From the NCBI GenBank assembly GCA_010015745.1, contig ML978155.1, positions 806,001-870,000 of the forward strand: a stretch of 64,000 nt of DNA, given 5' to 3'. This document shows, one piece after another, positions 56,065 to 64,000 of the stretch (position 1 is the stretch's first letter; every line of letters begins with the position of its first letter). Source of the stretch: Setomelanomma holmii (Eukaryota; Ascomycota; Dothideomycetes; Pleosporales; Phaeosphaeriaceae). The notes under the pieces were generated by a model, which saw nothing but the letters and a program-made list of their open reading frames with translations, had not been told where the DNA came from and searched no databases. The position numbers and the translations under genes are program-made.

Positions 56065-57047
56065 AGTGAAGCTTATTCGTGTGCAGAGGGCTAATAGACA
56101 GGGAAGGCGATTGAACTTCGATCAATGGCTACTCCTTCACGGGAAAGTGACTAACGTGAAAAGATGTATATAGCACCTTTCGGAATGTGGAGATGACACG
56201 CAACACAACTTCTATATTCAATTGCATGGTTGCCGGCATATGTATCGCGGAGACTGAGCACCAGTAGTCGGAAGAAGGGAACCAATAAGCGAACAGGCCA
56301 CACTCGAATGCGTCTCCAAGGGCATAGGACTGTCTCAAGGCCGGAGGGCGGAAAGATGGAATGCGAGCGGTCGATAAGACGGGGATGTAATTGTATTTCG
56401 GAGCGGACGTGTGTGGAGGAAGAACCTCGAATTCCCCAGAAATTCCCCACATTCGGATCCACAGACCACCTACATCAGCACGGACACAAATGAACGCCCA
56501 CTCAAATCCATCCATCGACCATCCGTCTCCATCGATTTACCGAACGACGTGCAACGTCACATCATTGCGGAGGCCACGGGTGCCGCGCAGCGTATCGGAT
56601 ACGAAGAAAAGTTGCAGTCTCTCAGACGCAACTTGACCTGCACTTCACACATATACGCACGCTATCAAAAATATTCGAGTCCTCTGAGCTGGATGTACTA
56701 GAGTCCGTCGACGCAGCGCTGGCATTGAAAGGAAGACCAGACATGAATGCTCTTTGCGCAAACAATGCGTCCTCTCGAGGAAGCAACTCCGTTTCCAGCA
56801 GTTCTTGGCGGATCATTTCACTCACTAGTTGTGGCAATGGCTTCCGCGCATACAATGTCTAAACGGTAGACACAAAGGCATGCATCGTTCAAGAATATAC
56901 TCACAGAACCAGTGACTTGTGTATAAATGGTAAAGTTTCTGATTGACGCCGACTTCTCTCCCTCTCAACTACAGTCATCAGCTTCACCACCATTACCAGC
57001 TCCACTTCAGTTGTCACCCCCATCACTCGCAGCCACCGATCAGAGCC
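56065..57047. other. intergenic, divergent promoter, with a doubtful small minus-strand frame
   Basis: Between the P450 and the orphan gene. A minus-strand frame 56855-56622 (LVSEMIRQELLETELLPRED) has protein-like composition and a possible upstream intron (GTGAGT..TTTAG, about 56907-56862), but no initiating ATG was found. An overlapping plus-strand frame (56411-56701) is equally unconvincing. Confidence 0.3.
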
Positions 57048-58286
57048 ATGACTACTCAATCCATGAATCCGTTGCAGATATTGGCAGCGGACGTTGAAGC
57101 CACCGTCAGGAAAGGAGTGGTTGCGACGCAAGTCACTTCCCATGGCATATTCCTTCCTAAAGACATCGTCCTTGAAGAGCGCATCTTTGACGTTGCGTGC
57201 CGCGTAGCAATTCAGCTTACACCGCAGCTCCGTTCCAGCAACTTTCACACTTGGGAGTTCTTTCGACAAATCAAAACAGAAGAAGAGGCTCGTCAAAATG
57301 CTCCTCGCTTTCGAGAAGCCACCTATCCGTTTGCGACCTGCCTAGACATGGCCACGGAAGCTGCGCGATGTTTGAACGCTGCTATACGTCAAGACGCCAA
57401 TCTCGCAAAGTATGCTAACTGTGCCAAAGTGGTCACAGACTGCAAGCCAGGAGCCATAACCAGCGCTCGTGAACTTCACTGTCTGACCATGATTTGCTTT
57501 GAGGACTGTTGCATTTGCATCGACCTCTGCGCTCAGCCAACGGCATTCAAGGTCAAGCCTGGAACTGCTTATGAATGTCAACAGCAGCTCGATATGCTGG
57601 AAGCTGACATTCACAGCTTCACATATGCCTACGTTCAAGGCCGGGAGCGTACACGCCTCTTGGTGGACTGCACTACCTATGATTCGAAGCCTGTAGATAC
57701 CTTCTTTGCCGAACTCACGCCATTCTACGAGATTACCAAGCCTGTATATGAGGAGCTCATTCGGTTCGCGATCCGTGCCAAACTTGGCCGGCAGACTCCA
57801 CTAGGTGAGTTACCGAGCCGTAAAACCATTCAGGCGCGCGGCATATTGAAGGGTAGGCCATCAAACCCATTCATCGACCAAGTTCCCCTTGAAGGCGACA
57901 ATTACATTACCGAGACGCTTGCTCTTCGAGTTGACTTCGTTGAACAGGAGCTACTCCTAGCTATACCCTATGGAGATTGGCTGCTGAAGCCAGGGAATGC
58001 ATACTATCTGGAGCGTCTCCGAGGACATAGCGAGTTCAAGTGTGGCATCAATCTCACAGCGCATGTAACAGCACACTTCCATCTGCGGCTCGGCACAGAG
58101 CTCCGCGTTCATCTACCTCTGGACGGGTTCAAGGCTCAGGTGTTGATCAAGCTTCAGCTTATGGACGACATCTGGACAGTGCTGGGTATGCCGAAGGGTG
58201 AGTTGTTGCGCACTGCGTATGTTGTTCTCGATGTCTGGAAGAAACGCATCTTTCCTCAAGAGCCACAAGTGGCGATAGCGGCTTAA
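57048..58286 (+). CDS. unknown intronless protein, 412 residues
   Basis: The first in-frame ATG with a good context is 57048 (MTTQSMNPLQILAADVEATV). No signal peptide or membrane helix is present. Residues about 95-185 contain a set that could be a papain/transglutaminase-like core: a Cys in FATCLDMATEA, a His in ELHCLTMICFED and an Asp in CICIDLCAQ, in the right order, but this is a weak pattern. The remaining two thirds (for example FIDQVPLEGDNYITETLALR, FHLRLGTELRVHLPLDGFKA) match nothing I know. The absence of introns, unlike most neighbours, and the lack of a recognisable family suggest a lineage-specific gene. Confidence 0.6.
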   Translation: MTTQSMNPLQILAADVEATVRKGVVATQVTSHGIFLPKDIVLEERIFDVACRVAIQLTPQLRSSNFHTWEFFRQIKTEEEARQNAPRFREATYPFATCLDMATEAARCLNAAIRQDANLAKYANCAKVVTDCKPGAITSARELHCLTMICFEDCCICIDLCAQPTAFKVKPGTAYECQQQLDMLEADIHSFTYAYVQGRERTRLLVDCTTYDSKPVDTFFAELTPFYEITKPVYEELIRFAIRAKLGRQTPLGELPSRKTIQARGILKGRPSNPFIDQVPLEGDNYITETLALRVDFVEQELLLAIPYGDWLLKPGNAYYLERLRGHSEFKCGINLTAHVTAHFHLRLGTELRVHLPLDGFKAQVLIKLQLMDDIWTVLGMPKGELLRTAYVVLDVWKKRIFPQEPQVAIAA

Positions 58287-59029
58287 AATCCTCCATGGTC
58301 TACGAGGAGACCAGGTGTCAAAACAAGCGTGAGTTTAGCAAGTTACGGGTTTGTTTTTCTGCCCATCTCCTCTTCAGCATCTAGATCACAGCTTCTACAC
58401 CAAATTCATAACCCCCTTCATTTCCACTAGCACCATCTCCTTCACAATCCCATTGCAAGTCCGAGAAGTCCTACCGCAAATGACAGTCCAGCCACTTCCA
58501 TAGCTACCCAAGTTGGCTTCGTAGCAACATCGCCTTTGCTACTGATCGCTGCGGCATTTCCGTTGCGCGAGTATGGTGTGCTGGTCACTCGACCTGCTCT
58601 CAGATCCACGCTCCCTATAAGAACCATGTGCAAAGCTCGAAAGGAAATCGTGTTCCGGAAAGGATGCGGGTTTTTGGTGTCATGGGAATCCGATCTTTGC
58701 ATACCAAGACTTGGGCGCGTTCCCAGCTACCAAGACTGCAGCCCTGTAGGGTTTAAAGTACTGCTGCCCGTTTGAGTAGATTAACGATAGTAGAGAATAC
58801 AGCGAGCGAGGTATCATGAACAAGACCCATGCCCTCACATGATGCCGCCTCGCCGTCGGTCATTTTACAGTGACCCGAAAGTAGCTGTCGAAAGAGACTG
58901 CGAGCGGGGTATAAGACATCAAGGAGTGGACACGAAACGAAGTCACCGCCATCGTTACCTTTTGTGATGATCTCGAATGGTTCTTGTTGCATCTTGCCAG
59001 TCGCACATTCACAACCTACGAATCCTAAG
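58287..59029. other. intergenic, doubtful minus-strand frames
   Basis: A minus-strand frame 58702-58442 (86 codons) ends in a hydrophobic stretch (MEVAGLSFAVGLLGLAMG) preceded by small residues, like a GPI or tail anchor. Another frame, 59181-58753, is open with several cysteines. They cannot be joined by a clear intron, so no gene was called. Confidence 0.3.
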
Positions 59030-59371
59030 ATGAGATTTTTCAGCTTCCTCGCTGCTGCAGCTCTGCCCATCACCATATTTTCCATGCCAGCGGCTCCACT
59101 CGATATTGCTACAATCGAAACGCGCGAGCTGGGTATCTTTCCGAAACGCGAGAGCCTCCCTATTCTCGACCTCCACGACAATCCTGCGTTTCAGCGCTTA
59201 GCTGCCGACAAGGTCAAGCTCGCACGTCGACAGGACAACACTTCTCTCTGTTGTTTTCTCAGTGGTATACTTCCAGCTTTGCAAGCTGCCGGTACACTCC
59301 TCAATGCTCAGACTATCAACAACATCAGAACTAACTTCGATGGACTTGCCACTGTCCTTGGTAACGATTGA
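59030..59371 (+). CDS. small secreted protein with Kex2 sites
   Basis: ATG 59030 opens a 113-residue frame with a signal peptide (MRFFSFLAAAALPITIFSMP). Two dibasic sites, Lys39-Arg40 and Arg66-Arg67, could be cut by the Kex2 protease, giving a mature C-terminal piece starting QDNTSLCCFLSG. That piece has two adjacent cysteines and a hydrophobic helix. Small secreted proteins of this form are common in Dothideomycetes and some are effectors or hydrophobin-like. No family was recognised and no repeat peptide is present. An intron cannot be excluded but is not needed. Confidence 0.55.
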   Translation: MRFFSFLAAAALPITIFSMPAAPLDIATIETRELGIFPKRESLPILDLHDNPAFQRLAADKVKLARRQDNTSLCCFLSGILPALQAAGTLLNAQTINNIRTNFDGLATVLGND

Positions 59372-59515
59372 AATCATGCAGTCCTCGGCTCTCTTCTTAC
59401 TCCAAGCATATGCTAATCTCCGCCTTTGCACGACTTACGAATGCTGAATTCGTAACACCCCATCATTGTCTTACAAAGTCCATTCCCACCCCTGCAAGTC
59501 CCAGAGCTTCCCAAG

Positions 59516-59929
59516 ATGGCAAATCCACCTCAACAGGTCCTTTATGCTACAACATCAGCCAAACTTCAGGAGAGGATCGAGAAGGGCAGTATCAACACCA
59601 ACCTCGAGCCCACCCCCAAGGATCCCCAGCAAATCTACACTCTCGCGCAGATCTCCCCGCGCGCAACTCCCCAACCTCACTCTAGATCATCATAAAAGGC
59701 GACGTATACGACATGACCGACTTCCGACACCAGCATCTGGGCGGTGTGCAAGGTATCTTTAGCTCCGTCTTTACTGGTTTGCGGTCAGTACTGAGGCTGT
59801 GTATAGTACTGCAGAAAGTCAGCGGCAAAGACCCCATGAAGCAATTCCAAAAGCTACTTCGTGATGGATTGTTGTTTGTGCATGGGGACAAACTTATTGG
59901 GGAGGTTCGAGTAGAGGAGATGGTGGGAA

Positions 59930-59997
<68 letters not shown>
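59516..59997 (+). pseudogene. broken cytochrome b5-like gene ending in a G tract
   Basis: ATG 59516 starts a cytochrome b5-like N-terminus (MANPPQQVLYATTSA..PQQIYTLAQIS). A frame change near 59660 and an in-frame TAG at 59683-59685, where the family has Trp, interrupt it. The heme-binding part follows: IIIKGDVYDMTDFRHQHLGG with the first heme His. A probable intron (about 59740-59810, ending CTGCAG) precedes KVSGKDPMKQFQKLLRDGLL. The second heme His expected near the HRD position is Leu here. The frame then enters a run of 68 G. Three independent defects (frameshift, nonsense, lost heme ligand) make a working product unlikely. Ancestral function: small electron carrier. Confidence 0.6.
59930..59997 (+). 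repeat. 68-base homopolymer of G
   Basis: Uninterrupted G from 59930 to 59997. On the plus strand it reads as polyglycine, on the minus strand as polyproline. It sits about 115 bases past the 3' end of the Mms22-like gene and inside the tail of the broken cytochrome b5-like gene. Confidence 0.95.
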
Positions 59998-60112
59998 CGA
60001 GTGGGTTGTTTGGGCTTTGGAGGCGAAGAAATTGCATACAACACTCGTCGTCTCAATTCGTTTCGCTATGCTAGAAACGCCATTCCATGCCGCTAAATCA
60101 TTTCAAACAATG

Positions 60113-63100
60113 CTAAACAACAATATCACATCCCAGATCCACCTCTCTTCTCTCGCTGTCCTGCGCATATACACTACGCAATACACCATGAAACGTCTCA
60201 ATCGCTCCCACCAAGTGTGCCTTTTCTTCTTCCAAAGTGCCAATATCGAATACGACTTCTCTCTTCGCCTGGCCTTGACCAAATCGTATCGTGCCATGTC
60301 GTTCGCCCCAATTCGCTTTCAAGCTGTCCTCTAGTCCTCGCTTCGAGAACGCGAGGAGACTTGTGAACATGTCTGATGAGATTGCATGTGCATTGCCTTG
60401 ATAATACGGGGTTGTGTGGGGTACCATGCTGTGAATGCTTTCGGCGACGTAGATGCTGAATTGCTCCATGTACGCGATGAGCGGGGGTTTGCTGTGGTCT
60501 CCGGCTGGCAATATTCGGCTGTAAATGTAGTCCAGAGTGGGTACTACGCAACACATGGCCTCGAACATGTACGTCAACGCCGAGAGGGTGTGGGTTTGTT
60601 CGAACAGGATCGGGTTGGTCTTCAGGTGCTCGACGCCTCGGATGAACGCATGTGAGACTACGACGATGGAGCCGACTATCGTGGCCACGCTCTCTGGCTG
60701 GTGGATGCGGAGATCGAAGGTCATGGTGTCGAGTATAGGCCGCAGCGCCTGCAAGATTGGTAACGCGATGAGCAATGTAACGCTAGATGCGAAGGCTTCT
60801 TCGAGATATGCGGGGAGGATGCCTTGCAGAAGGACGGCTCGGATAGCCGCTCTGTCGACTGCTGGAGCTTCGTCGGAGCAAAGAGCAGTGGTGAGCTGAT
60901 TGATAAGGTAGACTTGCTGATTCTCTGCCGCAGCTTGTTGAGTGACGGTCTGAATGAAGACTGACAGTTGCTTTGCAGTGCCCGGGTCTGTAGCCTTGGG
61001 CGCATAACCACACAAGCGACCCACGACGTAGGTGGGGTCCGTTGAGGGTAGTGGGAATGCGACTGAGTCGGTAAAGAAGGGCAGCACAGGGCATATATCT
61101 CCGGCGTACTGTTTGAGGAATTGGACAATCTTCTGCACAAACTCAACGTATGCACCTGTGACAGTGCTACCTTGCTGAAGCTGCTGGTAATTGCTCTTCA
61201 TCCTCGTCATGAAGTCTTTGAGCATCGCCGCGTATGGTCGTCTGACTTCGGAGGCGCCATTTGAGGAGACAGCGGCCACAGCATAAAGGTCATCCCGCAT
61301 GTTCGACAACATGCTCGATATGAGAGCCAAGCGGCGCGAGCGCACAGACTCGGCGTTGATGTCCCACGCACTGCTTTCTTGACTCCAGAAGAAGGGCAAG
61401 TTCTTCATGAGAGGATGATTCTGGTCGGCCCGCACGACCGCGTGGAGTAGGCGATGTTGAAAGCGAAGCATCGCCTCTCGGTCGACAAGTGACAATAGCA
61501 AGGCGGTCATGACCTCCTGACAATGCTCTTCGTAAGCAGCGGAATCGCAGTTGATAAGCGTGGCGAGGAAGTATGGACCAAATTTGCGTGTCTGTTCGGT
61601 ATGACGAAGCTGCTGCCATGACACTTGACTGAAGGATTCGATGTAGTATGACCATGAACGAGTGCCGCAAGCTACTGCGGCGTCCGCCACGAGAACCCAT
61701 GTGTCAACACAGTCCATGAGCAGATTGTCATCGGGCGACAATTCCGCGCCAAAAGCGTTAGATAGCAAGTGCCACAGCGGACCTTCGATGAAGTCAAGGC
61801 TGAGGCGTTGTTCTTGAACGGTCTTAGCAGGTTCAGCCTCTACTTCGTCGAACTCATCCAGGTCTGGGAAGTCCCCGTAGTCTTGGCTTTCTTGACTCGT
61901 GTTCTGGCTGATCTTGATGTTCGAAAGAGCTTTCTGTCGCTTCGAGTACTCCTTCAACAACGACAAGGTGTCTCTTATGACGTTTACCAGGCGACGATCC
62001 TCGAGATGCGGCAATTCCAGTAGATGTACAGTATCTGAGTCGACGAGAAACTTGCCAATGGATGTCTTGCATGTCGCTGATAGCATGGCCTTTCTCATGC
62101 CAGCAATGCAATCTCGCAGGGTCGCAATGACTTGCTCCTGATTCCTCTCCATTGTCTGCCGTACCATCACAGCCGGCACGTCTGTCGTGCCATGCAGAAC
62201 TCCAGACTTGAGATAGTCGTCTGCTTCCGTTCTAGCGAGCCGATATTGCTTCAGCGTGGAGTGCATTATCTCCTTGTGCCACAATGCGAAGGGCTTGGCT
62301 AACTCATAAGACTCATCAGTAGAGAGCTGGAAGGCTGCAAGGTTCGACCATGCACGAACATTGACCCGGCAAGCTTCACGATGAGACGTTTCGTGACTCA
62401 CCAAGCCTCGAATAAGGTCCAGCTTAGGGCGACATGGTGGAGGTGCAGCCCAGTAAAGTGTACATAGCAGGTCGTGATGATTGCGAAGCGCTGTGAGACT
62501 CTCCTCGTCAAGCGGCTGGTCCTTTGGATACGTCCTTCCATGATTAGGTATCGTACGAAATACGAAACTACGAATCTTCTTGTCTGTGTAGCTCTTTCGC
62601 ATTCCACCAACGCCCAATAGGAGACATTTCAAAGCGATGTGAAATGACCCCTCGTTAGGATCCAGGCCCAATGGCTGTTCAGTCGACATCGCATCAAGGA
62701 ACGATGCCGAACCGTTGCTTGTCTCGCGTCGAAGTTGTTTGAGGCCATTCTTCCCAAAGAAGTCGAAGACGGCGTTGAGCATGTGGTCCGGCCGTTGCCA
62801 ATGCCAGTGCCTGATGAGCCAATGACATCTAGCGAGACTGGCACGCACGTACTCGTTCAGTGAGCTGCTGTGTCTGGTGTAGGTTGTGGGATATAGCTCA
62901 AGGAGACGCCTCAATATGGTGCTGATACAGGTCCAATTGTCGGCGGAGAAGTTATCCCTGCGATCCCTGCTGGGAATACCGACCTCGTCGATCTCGCAGT
63001 ATGGAAGCAAGGTGAAAATCGTAGCCCAGGTAGACTCAAAGTCTTGTAGCCGTGTAGCACTCGTGACATTCGGTGTTAGCTCTTGGCTGACAAGGTCCCA

Positions 63101-64000
63101 GAAGCGAGTGCCTGGCAGATTCATGCGTTCCAGAGCATGCATACATACCACAACGCCCTCGACAAGCACGTCGTCTTCCTGGATCCCATTCTGTCTTATT
63201 TCATGTCGTTTGTTTTGCTCAAGGAAAGTGCTCAGATTTGATATGCCTTTCCTTGCGACATGCTTTACGATCGCTTCGGCCACGGTTCGTGTTAGAATAA
63301 GGAGCTCGGAACGAGTTGCTAATTCGACGCAACCATGCTGAGCAATGCTAGACATCTGCACGCCCAACAGAAGTAGGTGTGCCATTGCTCCAATACAGCT
63401 GTGCGCACTATTTGAAGCGTAGTCCGTAAGGCTACTAGTGGCTTGCACCACAGAAATTTGATCAAACAAGGAGAAGACCAACTTGTGCATCTTAACAACA
63501 AAATCCCGACGATCCGCCGGATCGGAGAAGCTGAGGTGTATAGAGACGTACTGAATGACCATGCGAAGAAATAGAGTCAAGCTCTTCCATGTCTCTGAGG
63601 TCACGGCCGAGTTGTTTGTCTGTTCGGGATGTCCTAAATCGTTTTGCAAATGTCCCAAGATGGCATTTGTGATGTCGTGGAGCCCTGAGCTTGTCTCGTC
63701 GTTCCAGGGTCCACATCGCAAGTCTGTCCGACCATGAGATATTGTGTAGTACCCAGCAGCATCATCCAGGTCTCGGCCATTCGATCGCCCGAGTCGAAGT
63801 GCGCATAGCAGATCCTCAGATCCAACCAGAGTCGATGCATGAAAATAGGTGTCCGGTTGGAGATAGCTCATATCGAAAGTCGTGGGATAGCGAGTCCCGA
63901 ATGAACCCAAGCCATGTAGTGTGGGCTTGCCCTCGTCCACGACGTCCGAGAGGTGTTCAGGCACACTCGTATTGAGTACCTCTTGCACGGCTGGCTCGCT
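60113..64000 (-). CDS. Mms22/Mus7-family DNA repair protein, C-terminal part (5' end outside window)
   Basis: The frame is open from the right edge (64000) to a stop at 60113: 1295 residues without an intron. Nearly all helical, alpha-solenoid-like. Family-typical blocks include ATRLQDFESTWATIFTLLPY with an acidic CEIDEVGIP, RCHWLIRHWHWQRPDHML followed by VFDFFGKNGL, RTIPNHGRTYPKDQPLDEE and RGLVSHETSHREACRVNVRA. These match the Mus7/Mms22 family, whose members are adaptors for the Rtt101-Mms1 cullin ubiquitin ligase and are needed for replication-fork recovery and resistance to alkylation damage. The missing N-terminus should hold several hundred residues more. No lesion was seen. Assignment rests on remembered family blocks, so it is good but not certain. 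Confidence 0.78.
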   Translation of the reverse strand, partial: SEPAVQEVLNTSVPEHLSDVVDEGKPTLHGLGSFGTRYPTTFDMSYLQPDTYFHASTLVGSEDLLCALRLGRSNGRDLDDAAGYYTISHGRTDLRCGPWNDETSSGLHDITNAILGHLQNDLGHPEQTNNSAVTSETWKSLTLFLRMVIQYVSIHLSFSDPADRRDFVVKMHKLVFSLFDQISVVQATSSLTDYASNSAHSCIGAMAHLLLLGVQMSSIAQHGCVELATRSELLILTRTVAEAIVKHVARKGISNLSTFLEQNKRHEIRQNGIQEDDVLVEGVVVCMHALERMNLPGTRFWDLVSQELTPNVTSATRLQDFESTWATIFTLLPYCEIDEVGIPSRDRRDNFSADNWTCISTILRRLLELYPTTYTRHSSSLNEYVRASLARCHWLIRHWHWQRPDHMLNAVFDFFGKNGLKQLRRETSNGSASFLDAMSTEQPLGLDPNEGSFHIALKCLLLGVGGMRKSYTDKKIRSFVFRTIPNHGRTYPKDQPLDEESLTALRNHHDLLCTLYWAAPPPCRPKLDLIRGLVSHETSHREACRVNVRAWSNLAAFQLSTDESYELAKPFALWHKEIMHSTLKQYRLARTEADDYLKSGVLHGTTDVPAVMVRQTMERNQEQVIATLRDCIAGMRKAMLSATCKTSIGKFLVDSDTVHLLELPHLEDRRLVNVIRDTLSLLKEYSKRQKALSNIKISQNTSQESQDYGDFPDLDEFDEVEAEPAKTVQEQRLSLDFIEGPLWHLLSNAFGAELSPDDNLLMDCVDTWVLVADAAVACGTRSWSYYIESFSQVSWQQLRHTEQTRKFGPYFLATLINCDSAAYEEHCQEVMTALLLSLVDREAMLRFQHRLLHAVVRADQNHPLMKNLPFFWSQESSAWDINAESVRSRRLALISSMLSNMRDDLYAVAAVSSNGASEVRRPYAAMLKDFMTRMKSNYQQLQQGSTVTGAYVEFVQKIVQFLKQYAGDICPVLPFFTDSVAFPLPSTDPTYVVGRLCGYAPKATDPGTAKQLSVFIQTVTQQAAAENQQVYLINQLTTALCSDEAPAVDRAAIRAVLLQGILPAYLEEAFASSVTLLIALPILQALRPILDTMTFDLRIHQPESVATIVGSIVVVSHAFIRGVEHLKTNPILFEQTHTLSALTYMFEAMCCVVPTLDYIYSRILPAGDHSKPPLIAYMEQFSIYVAESIHSMVPHTTPYYQGNAHAISSDMFTSLLAFSKRGLEDSLKANWGERHGTIRFGQGQAKREVVFDIGTLEEEKAHLVGAIETFHGVLRSVYAQDSERREVDLGCDIVV

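Noticed and set aside
59682..60056. Polyproline protein on the minus strand through the G tract
   Set aside because: It results only from reading the homopolymer; flanking codons show no protein-like features.
60721..61155. Long antisense frames inside the Mms22-like gene
   Set aside because: Shadows of a strong coding frame with no independent evidence.
37813..64000. DNA-repair gene cluster (Smc5 and Mms22-like within about 25 kb)
   Set aside because: Fourteen or so unrelated genes lie between and around them; such genes are scattered in fungi, so proximity is most likely chance.

Overview
The window is about 64 kb of nuclear DNA from a filamentous ascomycete (Pezizomycotina, most likely Dothideomycetes). 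The evidence is short introns (43-85 nt) with GT..AG ends and CTAAC/CTGAC-like branch points, unclustered eukaryotic single genes on both strands, and fungal-only families: a fungal tetraspanin, a Fmp46-type redox protein, a Dbf2/Sid2 kinase and a large GH35 beta-galactosidase. No rRNA, tRNA, CRISPR array or viral gene was recognised. Exon coordinates were worked out by hand from splice motifs and frame continuity.

Layout. 0-8 kb: the 3' part of an M28/PA-domain carboxypeptidase, a broken unknown gene with five in-frame TAG codons, a hotdog thioesterase, a secreted phosphatase-fold/jacalin-like protein and an Ap4A phosphorylase. 8-14 kb: a decayed short-chain dehydrogenase, small unknown genes and a tetraspanin. 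14-25 kb: a sugar transporter, a secreted CREG-like protein, ribosomal protein eS30 (with a 5-nt exon), Fmp46 and a 1564-residue disordered protein with an RRM-like segment. 25-30 kb: a coiled-coil gene broken by a 10-bp duplication, nonsense codons and frameshifts. 30-41 kb: conserved housekeeping genes, namely Dbf2/Sid2 kinase, a RING-like protein, fumarase and Smc5. 42-50 kb: an accessory stretch with two small secreted or membrane proteins, a decayed unknown gene, a secreted nicotinamidase/isochorismatase-like gene interrupted by a 161-bp hAT-type MITE, and a secreted M14 carboxypeptidase. 50-64 kb: GH35 beta-galactosidase, a cytochrome P450, an orphan intronless gene, a small secreted protein with Kex2 sites, a broken cytochrome b5-like gene running into a 68-base G tract, and the C-terminal part of a Mms22/Mus7-like DNA repair protein that runs off the right edge.

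Functional picture. Basic cell biology (translation, TCA cycle, mitosis exit, chromosome maintenance) alternates with secreted hydrolases and small secreted proteins typical of a plant-associated or saprotrophic mould. The genes do not form one pathway or an obvious metabolite cluster. The most unusual aspect is the number of decayed genes between healthy ones: six loci carry lesions. Nonsense codons are mostly TAG at places where CAG (or TGG) would fit, and one lesion is a clean transposon insertion with an 8-bp target duplication.
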